NCBI GenBank assembly: GCA_964563925.1
Contig: CAZLZD010000013.1
Location: forward strand, 25,545 to 89,544
Source: JAUILA01 sp964563925
Lineage (GTDB): Bacteria; Bacteroidota; Bacteroidia; Cytophagales; Cyclobacteriaceae
Reading direction: 5' to 3'
Length of the DNA: 64,000 nt
The translations under genes and the position numbers were made by a program. The notes under the pieces are model-generated. The model was not told the DNA's origin and made no database searches. It was given only the letters and a program-made list of their open reading frames with translations. This document shows, piece by piece, positions 25,487 through 33,931 of the stretch; within the stretch, counting starts at the first letter, position 1; each line of letters opens with the position of its first letter.

Positions 25487-26785
25487 TCAGTAATCGCCTT
25501 TATCCATATCGTCGATTAACAATCCCTTGGTCTTGTTAAGTATCTTGGAGAAAAAATCCCCGCCGGTGGTACGGACCTTCCTGTCCGGACGGCCGTGTTC
25601 CCTTGCCTGCTGGTAACGATTCTCCCGTTCGTCCAGGGCACGGAAACCCGAAAGCACCAATCCGACCGAAGTCGCAAACATGGGGCTCTTCACTGCATCC
25701 ACCTTACTTCTTCCCAGGTGCTCGTTTGGATAACCTATTCGCGCATCCATACCGGTCATGTATTCGACCAGCTGCTTGAGACTGCTCAGTTGGGAGCCAC
25801 CGCCGGTAATGACGATTCCTCCGGCCAGGCGGTTCTCATACCCCGAAGTGATGATTTCTGCATGTACAAGCTCAAAAATCTCCTCCATACGGGCCTCGAT
25901 GATGTGTGCCAGGTTTTTGATGGATATTTCCTTGGGGGCACGGTTGCGTATACCGGGGATGGAAACAATTTCGTTCGGACTTGCCTCTTCGGCGATAGCT
26001 TTGCCAAACTTCGTTTTGAGTAATTCGGCCTGATGTTGCATCACCATACATCCCTGCTTGATGTCGGAAGTAATTATATTTCCGCCGAAGGGGATGACAG
26101 CCGTGTGGCGGATTATGTTGTCATGGAAAATGGCAATATCCGTCGTTCCGCCGCCTATATCCACCAGGCAAATACCAGCCTCCTTCTCCTCATCACTCAG
26201 GACTGCAAGGCTGCTGGCCAAAGGTTCCAGGATAAGGTTTTCTATTTCCAGTCCGGCACGGCGTACGCACTTGTTGATGTTATTGATGGCATTGGTCTGG
26301 GCGGTGATCACATGGAAATCAGCCTCCAGTTTAACCCCTGACATCCCGACGGGATCTTTGATCCCTTCCTCGTAATCCACCGTATAATCCTGCGGCATTA
26401 CATGAATGATCTCACTGCCCGGGGGAATGACGATGCGATACATGTCGCTGTTGAGCCGGTTGATATCCTCAATGGTGATTTCGTCGTCGTTGCTTGACCG
26501 CGTAATGCTCCCGTGGTGGATGGAGCTCTTAATGTGCTGACCGGCTATTCCGACATTTACTACATTGATATCAATACCGGAATGATCCTCGGCCTCCCTT
26601 ACGGCCTTCTCAATGGCATTAACGGTTTTGTCGATATTGGTCACAATACCGCGGATAACCCCATCCGACTCGGCCTTACCCATTCCCAGGACCTCCAGCT
26701 TTCCAAATTCATTTTTGCGTCCGACAATCGCACAAATTTTGGTTGTGCCGATATCCAACCCAACTACGATCTTTTCATTTTCCAT
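25487..26785 (-). CDS. ftsA: Cell division protein FtsA
   Basis: Actin-like ATPase that tethers FtsZ to the membrane. The 432-residue protein shows the phosphate-1 motif VVGLDIGTTKICAIVG, phosphate-2 CLVDIGGGTTDIAIF and the adenosine motif GGIVITGGGSQL, with the 1C domain between. The C-terminus has a basic, partly amphipathic segment (FFSKILNKTKGLL) suited to membrane binding, followed by an acidic end. It sits between ftsQ (36 bp) and ftsZ (47 bp). Confidence 0.96.
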   Translation of the reverse strand: MENEKIVVGLDIGTTKICAIVGRKNEFGKLEVLGMGKAESDGVIRGIVTNIDKTVNAIEKAVREAEDHSGIDINVVNVGIAGQHIKSSIHHGSITRSSNDDEITIEDINRLNSDMYRIVIPPGSEIIHVMPQDYTVDYEEGIKDPVGMSGVKLEADFHVITAQTNAINNINKCVRRAGLEIENLILEPLASSLAVLSDEEKEAGICLVDIGGGTTDIAIFHDNIIRHTAVIPFGGNIITSDIKQGCMVMQHQAELLKTKFGKAIAEEASPNEIVSIPGIRNRAPKEISIKNLAHIIEARMEEIFELVHAEIITSGYENRLAGGIVITGGGSQLSSLKQLVEYMTGMDARIGYPNEHLGRSKVDAVKSPMFATSVGLVLSGFRALDERENRYQQAREHGRPDRKVRTTGGDFFSKILNKTKGLLIDDMDKGDY

Positions 26786-26821
26786 GGTTGTACTTTTAAT
26801 TTGTTAGTGGTTGTTTTTATT

Positions 26822-27586
26822 CTATTCTGCTATTATCTGATCCTGATATTTTACATTCACCCGCTCGTAGGAATTCCAGCCCCTGGCCGGAAGGATCTCT
26901 TCATAAAATATCCTGAGCTTCCTGAATTTCGCCTCCAGGTCTTCAGGCTGTCCGAATTCTATGAACTGTCGGGTCACCTGCGGATACAGGATCAAATCCA
27001 TATCTTTTCCAATCTCAATCTGGGCGATCTGCGCCTTCCAGAAAGGATCGTTGTAAATAAACTTCAGCATGGTATAAAGCTGCTCCCCTTCCGGACTTTC
27101 CCATAACGGGGCTTTCAAAAGGCCGGTCACGTCACCGGAAATTAGCATCGTACGCGCTGTAAACTTTTCTGTCACCGGCAGGATTGATCCGTCTTCCGCC
27201 ACATAGGCATGCGGACCGTCATTTCGTATGATCCTGGCCATCGGCCGTTGCAATTCCACATTGGCCAGCAGGTTTCCCTTCAAATCCTTGTATATCTCCG
27301 CCTCACCAATAAAATATTCTTCTTTCAGCCTGGTCTCCATTTCTTTGAGGTTCAGTTCGGAGAATGGCGCGCCCTGTACGATCTTCTGACTGTTATCGGT
27401 GATCAGTTTGATGACATCCTGTTCATCGATAAAGTAATTTTCATGCTGGTTACGGATTTCCACCACAATGGCTGCACAGTAATCACCAGAATCGCTTCGT
27501 TCGGCAAATCCGATGGCTCCAAGCACACAGGCTGCAAAAAACAGGACCTTTAGTGTTTTGCTGATATGTATTTTTTTCCAGTTCAT
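26822..27586 (-). CDS. ftsQ: Cell division protein FtsQ
   Basis: A 254-residue bitopic membrane protein: short cytoplasmic N-terminus, one membrane span (about 11-28, VLFFAACVLGAIGFA) and a periplasmic domain with a POTRA-like region (NYFIDEQDVIKLI) and the FtsQ beta domain (RPMARIIRNDGPHAYVAEDG). It bridges early and late division proteins in the septal ring. Sequence identity in this family is low, but position between murC and ftsA and the topology make the call firm. Its ATG overlaps the murC TGA (ATGA). Confidence 0.92.
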   Translation of the reverse strand: MNWKKIHISKTLKVLFFAACVLGAIGFAERSDSGDYCAAIVVEIRNQHENYFIDEQDVIKLITDNSQKIVQGAPFSELNLKEMETRLKEEYFIGEAEIYKDLKGNLLANVELQRPMARIIRNDGPHAYVAEDGSILPVTEKFTARTMLISGDVTGLLKAPLWESPEGEQLYTMLKFIYNDPFWKAQIAQIEIGKDMDLILYPQVTRQFIEFGQPEDLEAKFRKLRIFYEEILPARGWNSYERVNVKYQDQIIAE

Positions 27587-28974
27587 GATGCGCCCTCCAT
27601 AAAATGTTTAACCGGTTCAACCAGCCTGTCAATATCCCCGGCACCGACCACGGCCACCAGGGAAGGCGATAATTCTTCCAGCAGGTCCATCAAATGGTCT
27701 TTATCGGTCAGGTACTTATTCTCCGAGTCAATCAGGTCAAGAAGCATACGTGAATCGACCCCTTCGACAGGTTCCTCCCGGGCCGGGTAAATCGGAAGGA
27801 GAATGATTTCGTCGGCAATGGCAAGGCTTTCCGCGAACCCGGCGGCAAAGTCACGCGTACGGCTGAACAGGTGAGGCTGGAAGATGACTGTGACCTTTTT
27901 TCCTTCGAAAAGTGCTTTAAGGGAGGTAAGGAAAGCGCTGATCTCGGCGGGGTGATGGGCGTAATCATCCACAAGCACCTTGTCTTCGGTACGGACAATA
28001 AATTCAAATCGCCGTTTTACCCCGCGGTAATTTTCCAGTCCGGTTTTCACAACGTCCTGGTGAATTCCCAGGTGCAGCGCCACCGCAATGGCGGCCACCG
28101 CATTTTCGACATTATGAAAACCGGAGACACCGAGACGTATACCCGCAATGCGGGTATCGCTGTCTGTATAGTCGAAAACAAAAAACCCATTTTCAATGGT
28201 AATATTATCGGCAAAAAATTGCCCCCGGTTTATTCCATATTCGCAGCGGTTTACACGCAGTGAAGGATCTGCCAGTTGGTCTGCAATCCGTTCCTGTATA
28301 AACAGCTGTCCTTTTTCGTCAATTTGTCGGATAAATGTTTTAAAAGACTCCTTCAGGGAAGAGTCATCCCCATAAATGTCAAGATGGTCTGCATCCGCGG
28401 ATGTTACGACGGCCACATTCGGATGCAGCGTAAGGAATGAACGGTCGTATTCATCAGCTTCCACCACGGCAATGGCCTGATGCAAATCGCCTTCGTTGCC
28501 AATGAAGTTACCTCCGGCGTTTACACTGATCCCGCCGAGGAAGGCCACAATGTCTTTCCCTCCTTCTTTTAACAGGTGGGCAATCATGGAAGAAGTGGTG
28601 GTCTTGCCGTGGGTCCCTGCTACCGCCACCGTAAACATACCTTCGGTGATCTTACCCAGAACCTGTGATCGTTTGTAAAGCGTACATCCAAGGTTGCGCA
28701 GGTAATTCATTTCCCGGTGCGTGGCCGGAACCGCAGGTGTATAAATAACCATCAGCCGGTGGATGTCCCCTGTAAAGGAATCGGGAATCAGCCCCGGATC
28801 GTCTTCATAGTGAATCCGGATATTTTCTTCCTCCAGTGCACGGGTCAGGGACGAAGGCGTACGATCATACCCCGCCACCTGGAATCCGTTGGCGTTGAAC
28901 CAGCGTGCAAGGGCACTCATTCCGATTCCTCCGATTCCGATGAAGTAGATATTATGGTACTGATCGATCCTCAC
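27583..28974 (-). CDS. murC: UDP-N-acetylmuramate-L-alanine ligase
   Basis: Adds L-Ala to UDP-MurNAc, the first amino acid of the peptidoglycan stem. The 463-residue Mur ligase begins YFIGIGGIGMSALA and has the ATP loop GTHGKTTT at 120-127, followed by VVEADEYDRSF and DDYAHHPAEI typical of MurC. The start codon is GTG and overlaps the murG TGA as GTGA, indicating translational coupling. Confidence 0.97.
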   Translation of the reverse strand: MRIDQYHNIYFIGIGGIGMSALARWFNANGFQVAGYDRTPSSLTRALEEENIRIHYEDDPGLIPDSFTGDIHRLMVIYTPAVPATHREMNYLRNLGCTLYKRSQVLGKITEGMFTVAVAGTHGKTTTSSMIAHLLKEGGKDIVAFLGGISVNAGGNFIGNEGDLHQAIAVVEADEYDRSFLTLHPNVAVVTSADADHLDIYGDDSSLKESFKTFIRQIDEKGQLFIQERIADQLADPSLRVNRCEYGINRGQFFADNITIENGFFVFDYTDSDTRIAGIRLGVSGFHNVENAVAAIAVALHLGIHQDVVKTGLENYRGVKRRFEFIVRTEDKVLVDDYAHHPAEISAFLTSLKALFEGKKVTVIFQPHLFSRTRDFAAGFAESLAIADEIILLPIYPAREEPVEGVDSRMLLDLIDSENKYLTDKDHLMDLLEELSPSLVAVVGAGDIDRLVEPVKHFMEGAS

Positions 28975-30080
28975 CTGATTATTTTTTCCATTTCATTAAC
29001 AATATCCCTGGTAGCATCCGGACGACCCATTTTCCGGATGTTTGCTGCAAGTCTTTTACGTTCATTCACATCTTCCACAAGTTCCAGTGCGGTATCCACC
29101 AGCCTGGCCGGTGCTTCCGCATCGCTGACCATTCTTGCCGCATCCTTTTCCACGAGTGCCCGGGCATTCTTGGTCTGGTGGTCTTCAGCCACATTGGCGG
29201 AAGGAACAAAAACCACCGCCTTACCTGCAATACACAGCTCGGAAATCGACAAGGCACCGGCTCGTGAAATCACCACGTCTGCAGCCGCATAGGCGAGGTC
29301 CATTTCACGAATAAATTCAAGAATGCGTATGGATTCGAGGTCCTTGCTGTCCGCCCGCTGATTCATCTCCTCGTAATAAAGTTTTCCGGTTTGCCAGATT
29401 ACCTGAACCCGGGCGTCAATAAACCGTGACAGGCCATCGCTTATACAGTTGTTCACAGAACGGGCTCCGAGGCTTCCGCCCAATATCAGGACCACCGGTT
29501 TGTCTGAAGCAAGCCTGAAATGAGTCAGGCCTTTGCTGCGCTTGTCAGACATATCCAGGATGTCCTGGCGAACCGGGTTCCCGGTGAAGGTAATCTTGTC
29601 AGCAGGAAAGTATTTTTCCATGCCTTCGTAGGCGACACACACCCGGTCAACCTTCTGGCCCAGGCGTTTGTTGGTAATTCCGGCGTGGCTGTTCTGCTCC
29701 TGGATCATTGAAGGTATCCCCTTCCCGGTAGCGGCCAGCATAATCGGACCGCTGGCAAAACCGCCGAAACCAAGCACGGCATGCGGTTTGAATTTGCGCA
29801 AAATCCTGCGTGCTGCCACCAGGCTGTGAATGAGTTTAAATGGGAACAGGAAGTTCTTCCAGGTGAGACGGCGCTGCAGTCCGCTGATCCACAGGCCGCG
29901 TATGGCAAAACCGGCTTCCGGCACCTTGGTCATTTCCATTTTGCCTTCGGCCCCCACAAAAAGAACGTCTGCATCGGGGTATCGCGCCCTTATTTCCTGT
30001 GCAACTGCCAGGGCAGGATAAATATGACCTCCTGTGCCTCCTCCGCTAATTATAATTCGATATGGTCGTTCCGCGCTCAC
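28971..30080 (-). CDS. murG: UDP-GlcNAc:undecaprenyl-pyrophosphoryl-MurNAc-pentapeptide GlcNAc transferase
   Basis: Peripheral inner-membrane glycosyltransferase that converts lipid I to lipid II. The 369-residue protein shows the N-terminal glycine-rich loop GGGTGGHIYPALA at 13-25, the second loop LGGSLGARSVN and the donor-binding VISRAGALSISEL. The start is GTG; the ftsW stop TAG and this GTG share one base (TAGTG). It is followed directly by murC with a 4-nt overlap. Confidence 0.96.
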   Translation of the reverse strand: MSAERPYRIIISGGGTGGHIYPALAVAQEIRARYPDADVLFVGAEGKMEMTKVPEAGFAIRGLWISGLQRRLTWKNFLFPFKLIHSLVAARRILRKFKPHAVLGFGGFASGPIMLAATGKGIPSMIQEQNSHAGITNKRLGQKVDRVCVAYEGMEKYFPADKITFTGNPVRQDILDMSDKRSKGLTHFRLASDKPVVLILGGSLGARSVNNCISDGLSRFIDARVQVIWQTGKLYYEEMNQRADSKDLESIRILEFIREMDLAYAAADVVISRAGALSISELCIAGKAVVFVPSANVAEDHQTKNARALVEKDAARMVSDAEAPARLVDTALELVEDVNERKRLAANIRKMGRPDATRDIVNEMEKIIR

Positions 30081-31243
30081 TATGCTGCTTTGGCCATTTT
30101 ATGGTTTGATTCACTTTTTGTCATAAATGCCGGATCGGTCTCGCCCCGGCTCACACTCAGGATAATGCCCAGGGATATTCCGGTAAAGAGCAGGGATGTT
30201 CCCCCCATACTCACCATGGGCAGAGGCAATCCGGTCACTGGCCCAAGGCCTACCACCACACCCATGTGCACCATCGCCTGCATGACAATGGCAAAACTGA
30301 GCCCGGCCGACAACAGTCCCCCATAGGCCCGCTGACTCATATCCACCGCGCGCATACCACGGTAAAGCAGGACCAGGTACAGGACCAGGACAATTGCTCC
30401 GCCGGCCATACCGTATTCTTCAATAATGATGGCATAGACGAAATCGGAATAGGGATGCGGGAGAATATTTCGTTCCTGGCTGTTACCGGGCCCCTTCCCG
30501 GTGAGCCCGCCGGTAGCCACCGCAATGCGTGCATGCTGTGCATGAAAGTGTAAATCGTCTTCGTCCAGAAAGCTTTCGATTCGGGCACGTGCCGTATCAG
30601 CCCGGACGCCGAATTGCAACGCCCCCACCCCCGCAATCACGCCGACAACCACCAGCATGGCCAGGTATTTAACCGGTACCCTGCCAATAAACAGGATCAG
30701 CATACAGGTCAGGAATAACAGGAGTGCTGATGAAAGATTGGTCAGGGCAATGAGTCCGCAGATCAGCCCGCACCAGATCAGCATAGGTATAAGGGATTCC
30801 CGTATATTCTGGATATTCTGCTGGCGACGTGACAGCATACCGGCCAGGTTCATGATCAGGGCAAGACTTGCCAGATCGGAAGGCTGGAACGAAGCATTGA
30901 GTACCGGAATGGTAATCCAACGGCTGGCTTCGTTAATGGTCATTCCGTTTCGGAAGGTATAGATCAGCAACGGTACACTGACCCAAAGGGCCAGTTTTGA
31001 AAGCTTATAGTAATAGCGATAGTCGATCTTATGTGCAACCCACATGGCCAGGAAACCCAGGCCCACGAGCAGGGTATGCTTAAAGAGGTATGTCTCAGGG
31101 TGTGACATGCGCTTAAATGCCAGCGTTCCGGTTGCGCTGTACACCACCAGAATGGAAATCAGTGAAAGCGCTATGACCACGGCCCAGATGACCGGGTCTC
31201 CCTGCATATGCTTGTCAGCCCACGTTTTTACTTTTGTCATCAT
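30080..31243 (-). CDS. ftsW: Peptidoglycan glycosyltransferase FtsW
   Basis: Polytopic SEDS-family glycosyltransferase that polymerises lipid II at the septum together with FtsI. The 387-residue protein has about ten membrane spans and the SEDS signature around GNSQERNILPHPYSDFVYAI, with SMGGTSLLFTGISLGIIL near the C-terminus. Its ATG overlaps the murD TGA by 4 nt and the gene is followed by murG with a 1-nt overlap. Confidence 0.95.
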   Translation of the reverse strand: MMTKVKTWADKHMQGDPVIWAVVIALSLISILVVYSATGTLAFKRMSHPETYLFKHTLLVGLGFLAMWVAHKIDYRYYYKLSKLALWVSVPLLIYTFRNGMTINEASRWITIPVLNASFQPSDLASLALIMNLAGMLSRRQQNIQNIRESLIPMLIWCGLICGLIALTNLSSALLLFLTCMLILFIGRVPVKYLAMLVVVGVIAGVGALQFGVRADTARARIESFLDEDDLHFHAQHARIAVATGGLTGKGPGNSQERNILPHPYSDFVYAIIIEEYGMAGGAIVLVLYLVLLYRGMRAVDMSQRAYGGLLSAGLSFAIVMQAMVHMGVVVGLGPVTGLPLPMVSMGGTSLLFTGISLGIILSVSRGETDPAFMTKSESNHKMAKAA

Positions 31244-32592
31244 GGCATTTGCGGTTTATTCTCCAAATCATTTTTCAACTCCCTCACAGCCTGCCTGAAC
31301 TGATCACCCCGGTCTTCATAGTTTTTGAACAGATCAAAACTGGCGCATGCCGGCGAAAGCAGGACAACATCATGGCTCTCTGCATAATCGAGTGCACCCC
31401 GCACAGCCTCGCGGACATCCTCGGTCTCCATCAGATCGGCGACCTGGTGACCGAAAGCCTTCTTCAGTTTGCTGTTGTCCCTGCCAAGGCAGACCAGTGC
31501 CTTTACTTTCTGGCGCACTTCATCCATGATGAGGTCATACTCATTACCCTTGTCAATTCCACCGGCAATCCATACCAGCGGTTCGTGAAAACTCCCCAGC
31601 GCGTAACGGACCGCATCCACATTAGTGGCTTTGGAATCATTGAAAAAGCGGACATCATTAATGGTCCCCACGTATTCAAGACGGTGCGGGGCGTTGCGGA
31701 ATGTTTTGAGTGACTCCCTCAGTGACTGTTCATCCACACCGCAGAGGCGGGCAGCCTCTATGGCGCAAAGCATATTGACTGCATTGTGCATTCCCCGGAG
31801 AACCGTTTCCTCCTGGGCAATCGAGAATCCGTCAAAATGCATGACACCCTCTTCCCACCAGGCTGACTTGCCCTCCGTATCCAGAACGGACACTTCTTTC
31901 AGATGAGCCCGCACCCCATGACTGCGTTCAGCCACAGGGGCACTGTCGGTATTTGCGATGCAGTATTCTTCGGGTGCCTGGTTCCGGGTAATCCTGAATT
32001 TGCTGTCTATATATTTCTGAAGGGAATTATCATACCGGTCCAGGTGGTCGGGGGTAATGTTCAGAAGAATGGCAATATGCGGCCTGAAAGTGCGGATTCC
32101 GTCCAACTGGAAGCTGCTTATTTCCACAACCCAGTAGGCCTTATCCCCTTCCAGAAGCTGTCCGGCCAAGCTTTTCCCTACATTTCCTGCCAGTCCGACA
32201 TCAAAACCGGCTTCACGCAGCAGGTGGTAGGTCAGCAGGGTGGTGGTAGTCTTTCCGTTCGTACCGGTTATGGCAATGATCTTTCCGGACGTAAAACGGT
32301 AACCAAATTCAAGCTCATCGATAACCTCAATGCCGCGGTCCAGCGCCTGTTTAACCAGGGACTGCGTAAACGGGATGCCCGGACTCTTGATAATAAGCCC
32401 GGCGTTCAACACGGCAGATTCGGTGTGGCCGCCTTCTTCATAGTCAATCCCGCTGTCGTCAAGCTGCTTCTTCCTCTCCGGGGAAATCCGGCCATGTTCT
32501 GAAACGAACACACCATATCCTTTCCGCCTGGCAAGGAGTGCCGCTCCGGTTCCGCTTTCGCCCGCGCCTAATATGACGATCCTTGGATTCAC
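31240..32592 (-). CDS. murD: UDP-N-acetylmuramoylalanine-D-glutamate ligase
   Basis: Adds D-Glu to UDP-MurNAc-L-Ala. The 450-residue Mur ligase has the N-terminal Rossmann start VILGAGESGTGAALLA, the ATP loop GTNGKTTT at 110-117 and FNDSKATNVDAV, a MurD hallmark. The start codon is GTG at 32592. Its GTGA overlaps the stop of a short upstream ORF (32589-32723), so translation may be coupled to that ORF rather than directly to mraY. Confidence 0.96.
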   Translation of the reverse strand: MNPRIVILGAGESGTGAALLARRKGYGVFVSEHGRISPERKKQLDDSGIDYEEGGHTESAVLNAGLIIKSPGIPFTQSLVKQALDRGIEVIDELEFGYRFTSGKIIAITGTNGKTTTTLLTYHLLREAGFDVGLAGNVGKSLAGQLLEGDKAYWVVEISSFQLDGIRTFRPHIAILLNITPDHLDRYDNSLQKYIDSKFRITRNQAPEEYCIANTDSAPVAERSHGVRAHLKEVSVLDTEGKSAWWEEGVMHFDGFSIAQEETVLRGMHNAVNMLCAIEAARLCGVDEQSLRESLKTFRNAPHRLEYVGTINDVRFFNDSKATNVDAVRYALGSFHEPLVWIAGGIDKGNEYDLIMDEVRQKVKALVCLGRDNSKLKKAFGHQVADLMETEDVREAVRGALDYAESHDVVLLSPACASFDLFKNYEDRGDQFRQAVRELKNDLENKPQMP

Positions 32593-32723
32593 TTATTCCA
32601 CTCCATTTTTTGGTTTTGATGGTCTGGTCGCTTGACCAAACCCATAATTTTTTTAAGTCCCTTCATGCTCTCCCTCTCTGCCCAGTTCAGTATCATCATC
32701 AATATGTCACAGCTGTTGATCAT
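32589..32723 (-). CDS. Possible 44-residue coupled small ORF between mraY and murD
   Basis: A 44-codon ORF fills the whole mraY-murD gap. Its ATG overlaps the mraY TGA (ATGA at 32720-32723) and its TGA overlaps the murD GTG (GTGA), the same coupling geometry used at the other junctions of the cluster. The predicted peptide starts MINSCDILMMILNW and continues with a basic part (MKGLKKIMGLVKRPDHQ); an N-terminal amphipathic or weakly hydrophobic helix followed by positive charges is possible. It matches no family I know. It may be a real small protein, a coupling device that keeps ribosomes moving from mraY to murD, or chance. Confidence 0.42.
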   Translation of the reverse strand: MINSCDILMMILNWAERESMKGLKKIMGLVKRPDHQNQKMEWNK

Positions 32724-33928
32724 CGTAGTTTTAAGGTTGCTAAACTCAAAATGGCTAACAGGATACCCACCATCCAAAACCGGGTAACGATCTTGGATTC
32801 GTGTAAATTCTTCATCTGATAGTGATGATGGAGAGGGGACATTCGGAAAATCCGCCGTCCTTCCCCGTACTTGCGCTTCGTATATTTGAAATAGCTTACC
32901 TGAAGAATTACCGACAGGTTTTCAATCAGGAATACCCCGCACATTACGGGGATCAATAATTCCTTGCGAATACTGAATGCGATGACTGCGATGATACCAC
33001 CGAGTGTGAGACTGCCCGTATCTCCCATAAATACCTGGGCGGGATATGAATTATACCAGAGAAAGCCGAGGCAGGCCCCAACAAAGGCGCTGCAAAAAAT
33101 TACGACTTCACTCAGGTTCGGTATGTGCATTATATTGAGGTACTGGCTAAAATCGACCCGTCCGGAGAGGTAGGCAAAAATGGCAAGCGTGAGACCGATG
33201 ATGGCCGATGTCCCCGCCGCCAGGCCGTCAATTCCGTCAGTAATATTTGCCCCGTTGCTCACGGCTGTGATGATAAATATTACAATGAGTACATAAATGA
33301 TCCAGGTAAACCCGTCATCCACAAAGGGCAGGATCTTGTCATAGTCCAGCTCGTTGTTTTTCACAAAAGGAACAGTGGTCTTGGAAGATTTTACATCTTC
33401 GTAAGACCGGACAATTTCATTGTCCACAAGCCTGGTTTCACCGCTGTATTCACGAACGATCACGTCGTCGTTGAAATAGAGGGTAACCCCGACAATGATC
33501 CCGATTCCGATTTGTCCGACTATCTTAAATTTCCCGGCCAGGCCCTTTTTATTCTTAAGGAATACTTTGATATAATCATCCAGAAAGCCTATGGTACCCA
33601 GCCAGATGGTGGTAATCACCAGCAGGACCACATATACATTATCTACCCGGGCGAAGAGCAGGACGGGAATGAGGATGGCCGCGATGATTATAAGTCCGCC
33701 CATTGTCGGCGTACCTTTTTTCTCCATCTGGCCTTCCAGGCCAAGGTCACGGATACTTTCGCCTACCTGCTGACGGCGGAGAAAATTAATGATCCGGCGA
33801 CCGATAAGAACAGCTATGAACAGGGACAGGAATGCAGCCATACCCGCCCGGAAGGAGATGTACTGAAATACACTCGCCCCGATCAGGTCAAATTCTCTTT
33901 CCAAATAATCAAACAGGTAGTACAGCAT
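32720..33928 (-). CDS. mraY: Phospho-N-acetylmuramoyl-pentapeptide transferase
   Basis: Integral membrane enzyme that makes lipid I from UDP-MurNAc-pentapeptide and undecaprenyl phosphate. The 402-residue protein has about ten spans and the motifs KKGTPTMGGLIII, DDYIKVFLKNKKGL (catalytic Asp pair), NGANITDGIDGLAAG and SPLHHHYQMKN. It is longer than E. coli MraY (360) because of an insertion around residues 160-200 (ETRLVDNEIVRSYEDVKSSK), a feature I associate with Bacteroidetes homologs. It begins 3 nt after murE; murF, which normally lies between these two genes, is absent. Confidence 0.96.
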   Translation of the reverse strand: MLYYLFDYLEREFDLIGASVFQYISFRAGMAAFLSLFIAVLIGRRIINFLRRQQVGESIRDLGLEGQMEKKGTPTMGGLIIIAAILIPVLLFARVDNVYVVLLVITTIWLGTIGFLDDYIKVFLKNKKGLAGKFKIVGQIGIGIIVGVTLYFNDDVIVREYSGETRLVDNEIVRSYEDVKSSKTTVPFVKNNELDYDKILPFVDDGFTWIIYVLIVIFIITAVSNGANITDGIDGLAAGTSAIIGLTLAIFAYLSGRVDFSQYLNIMHIPNLSEVVIFCSAFVGACLGFLWYNSYPAQVFMGDTGSLTLGGIIAVIAFSIRKELLIPVMCGVFLIENLSVILQVSYFKYTKRKYGEGRRIFRMSPLHHHYQMKNLHESKIVTRFWMVGILLAILSLATLKLR

Positions 33929-33931
33929 GCG

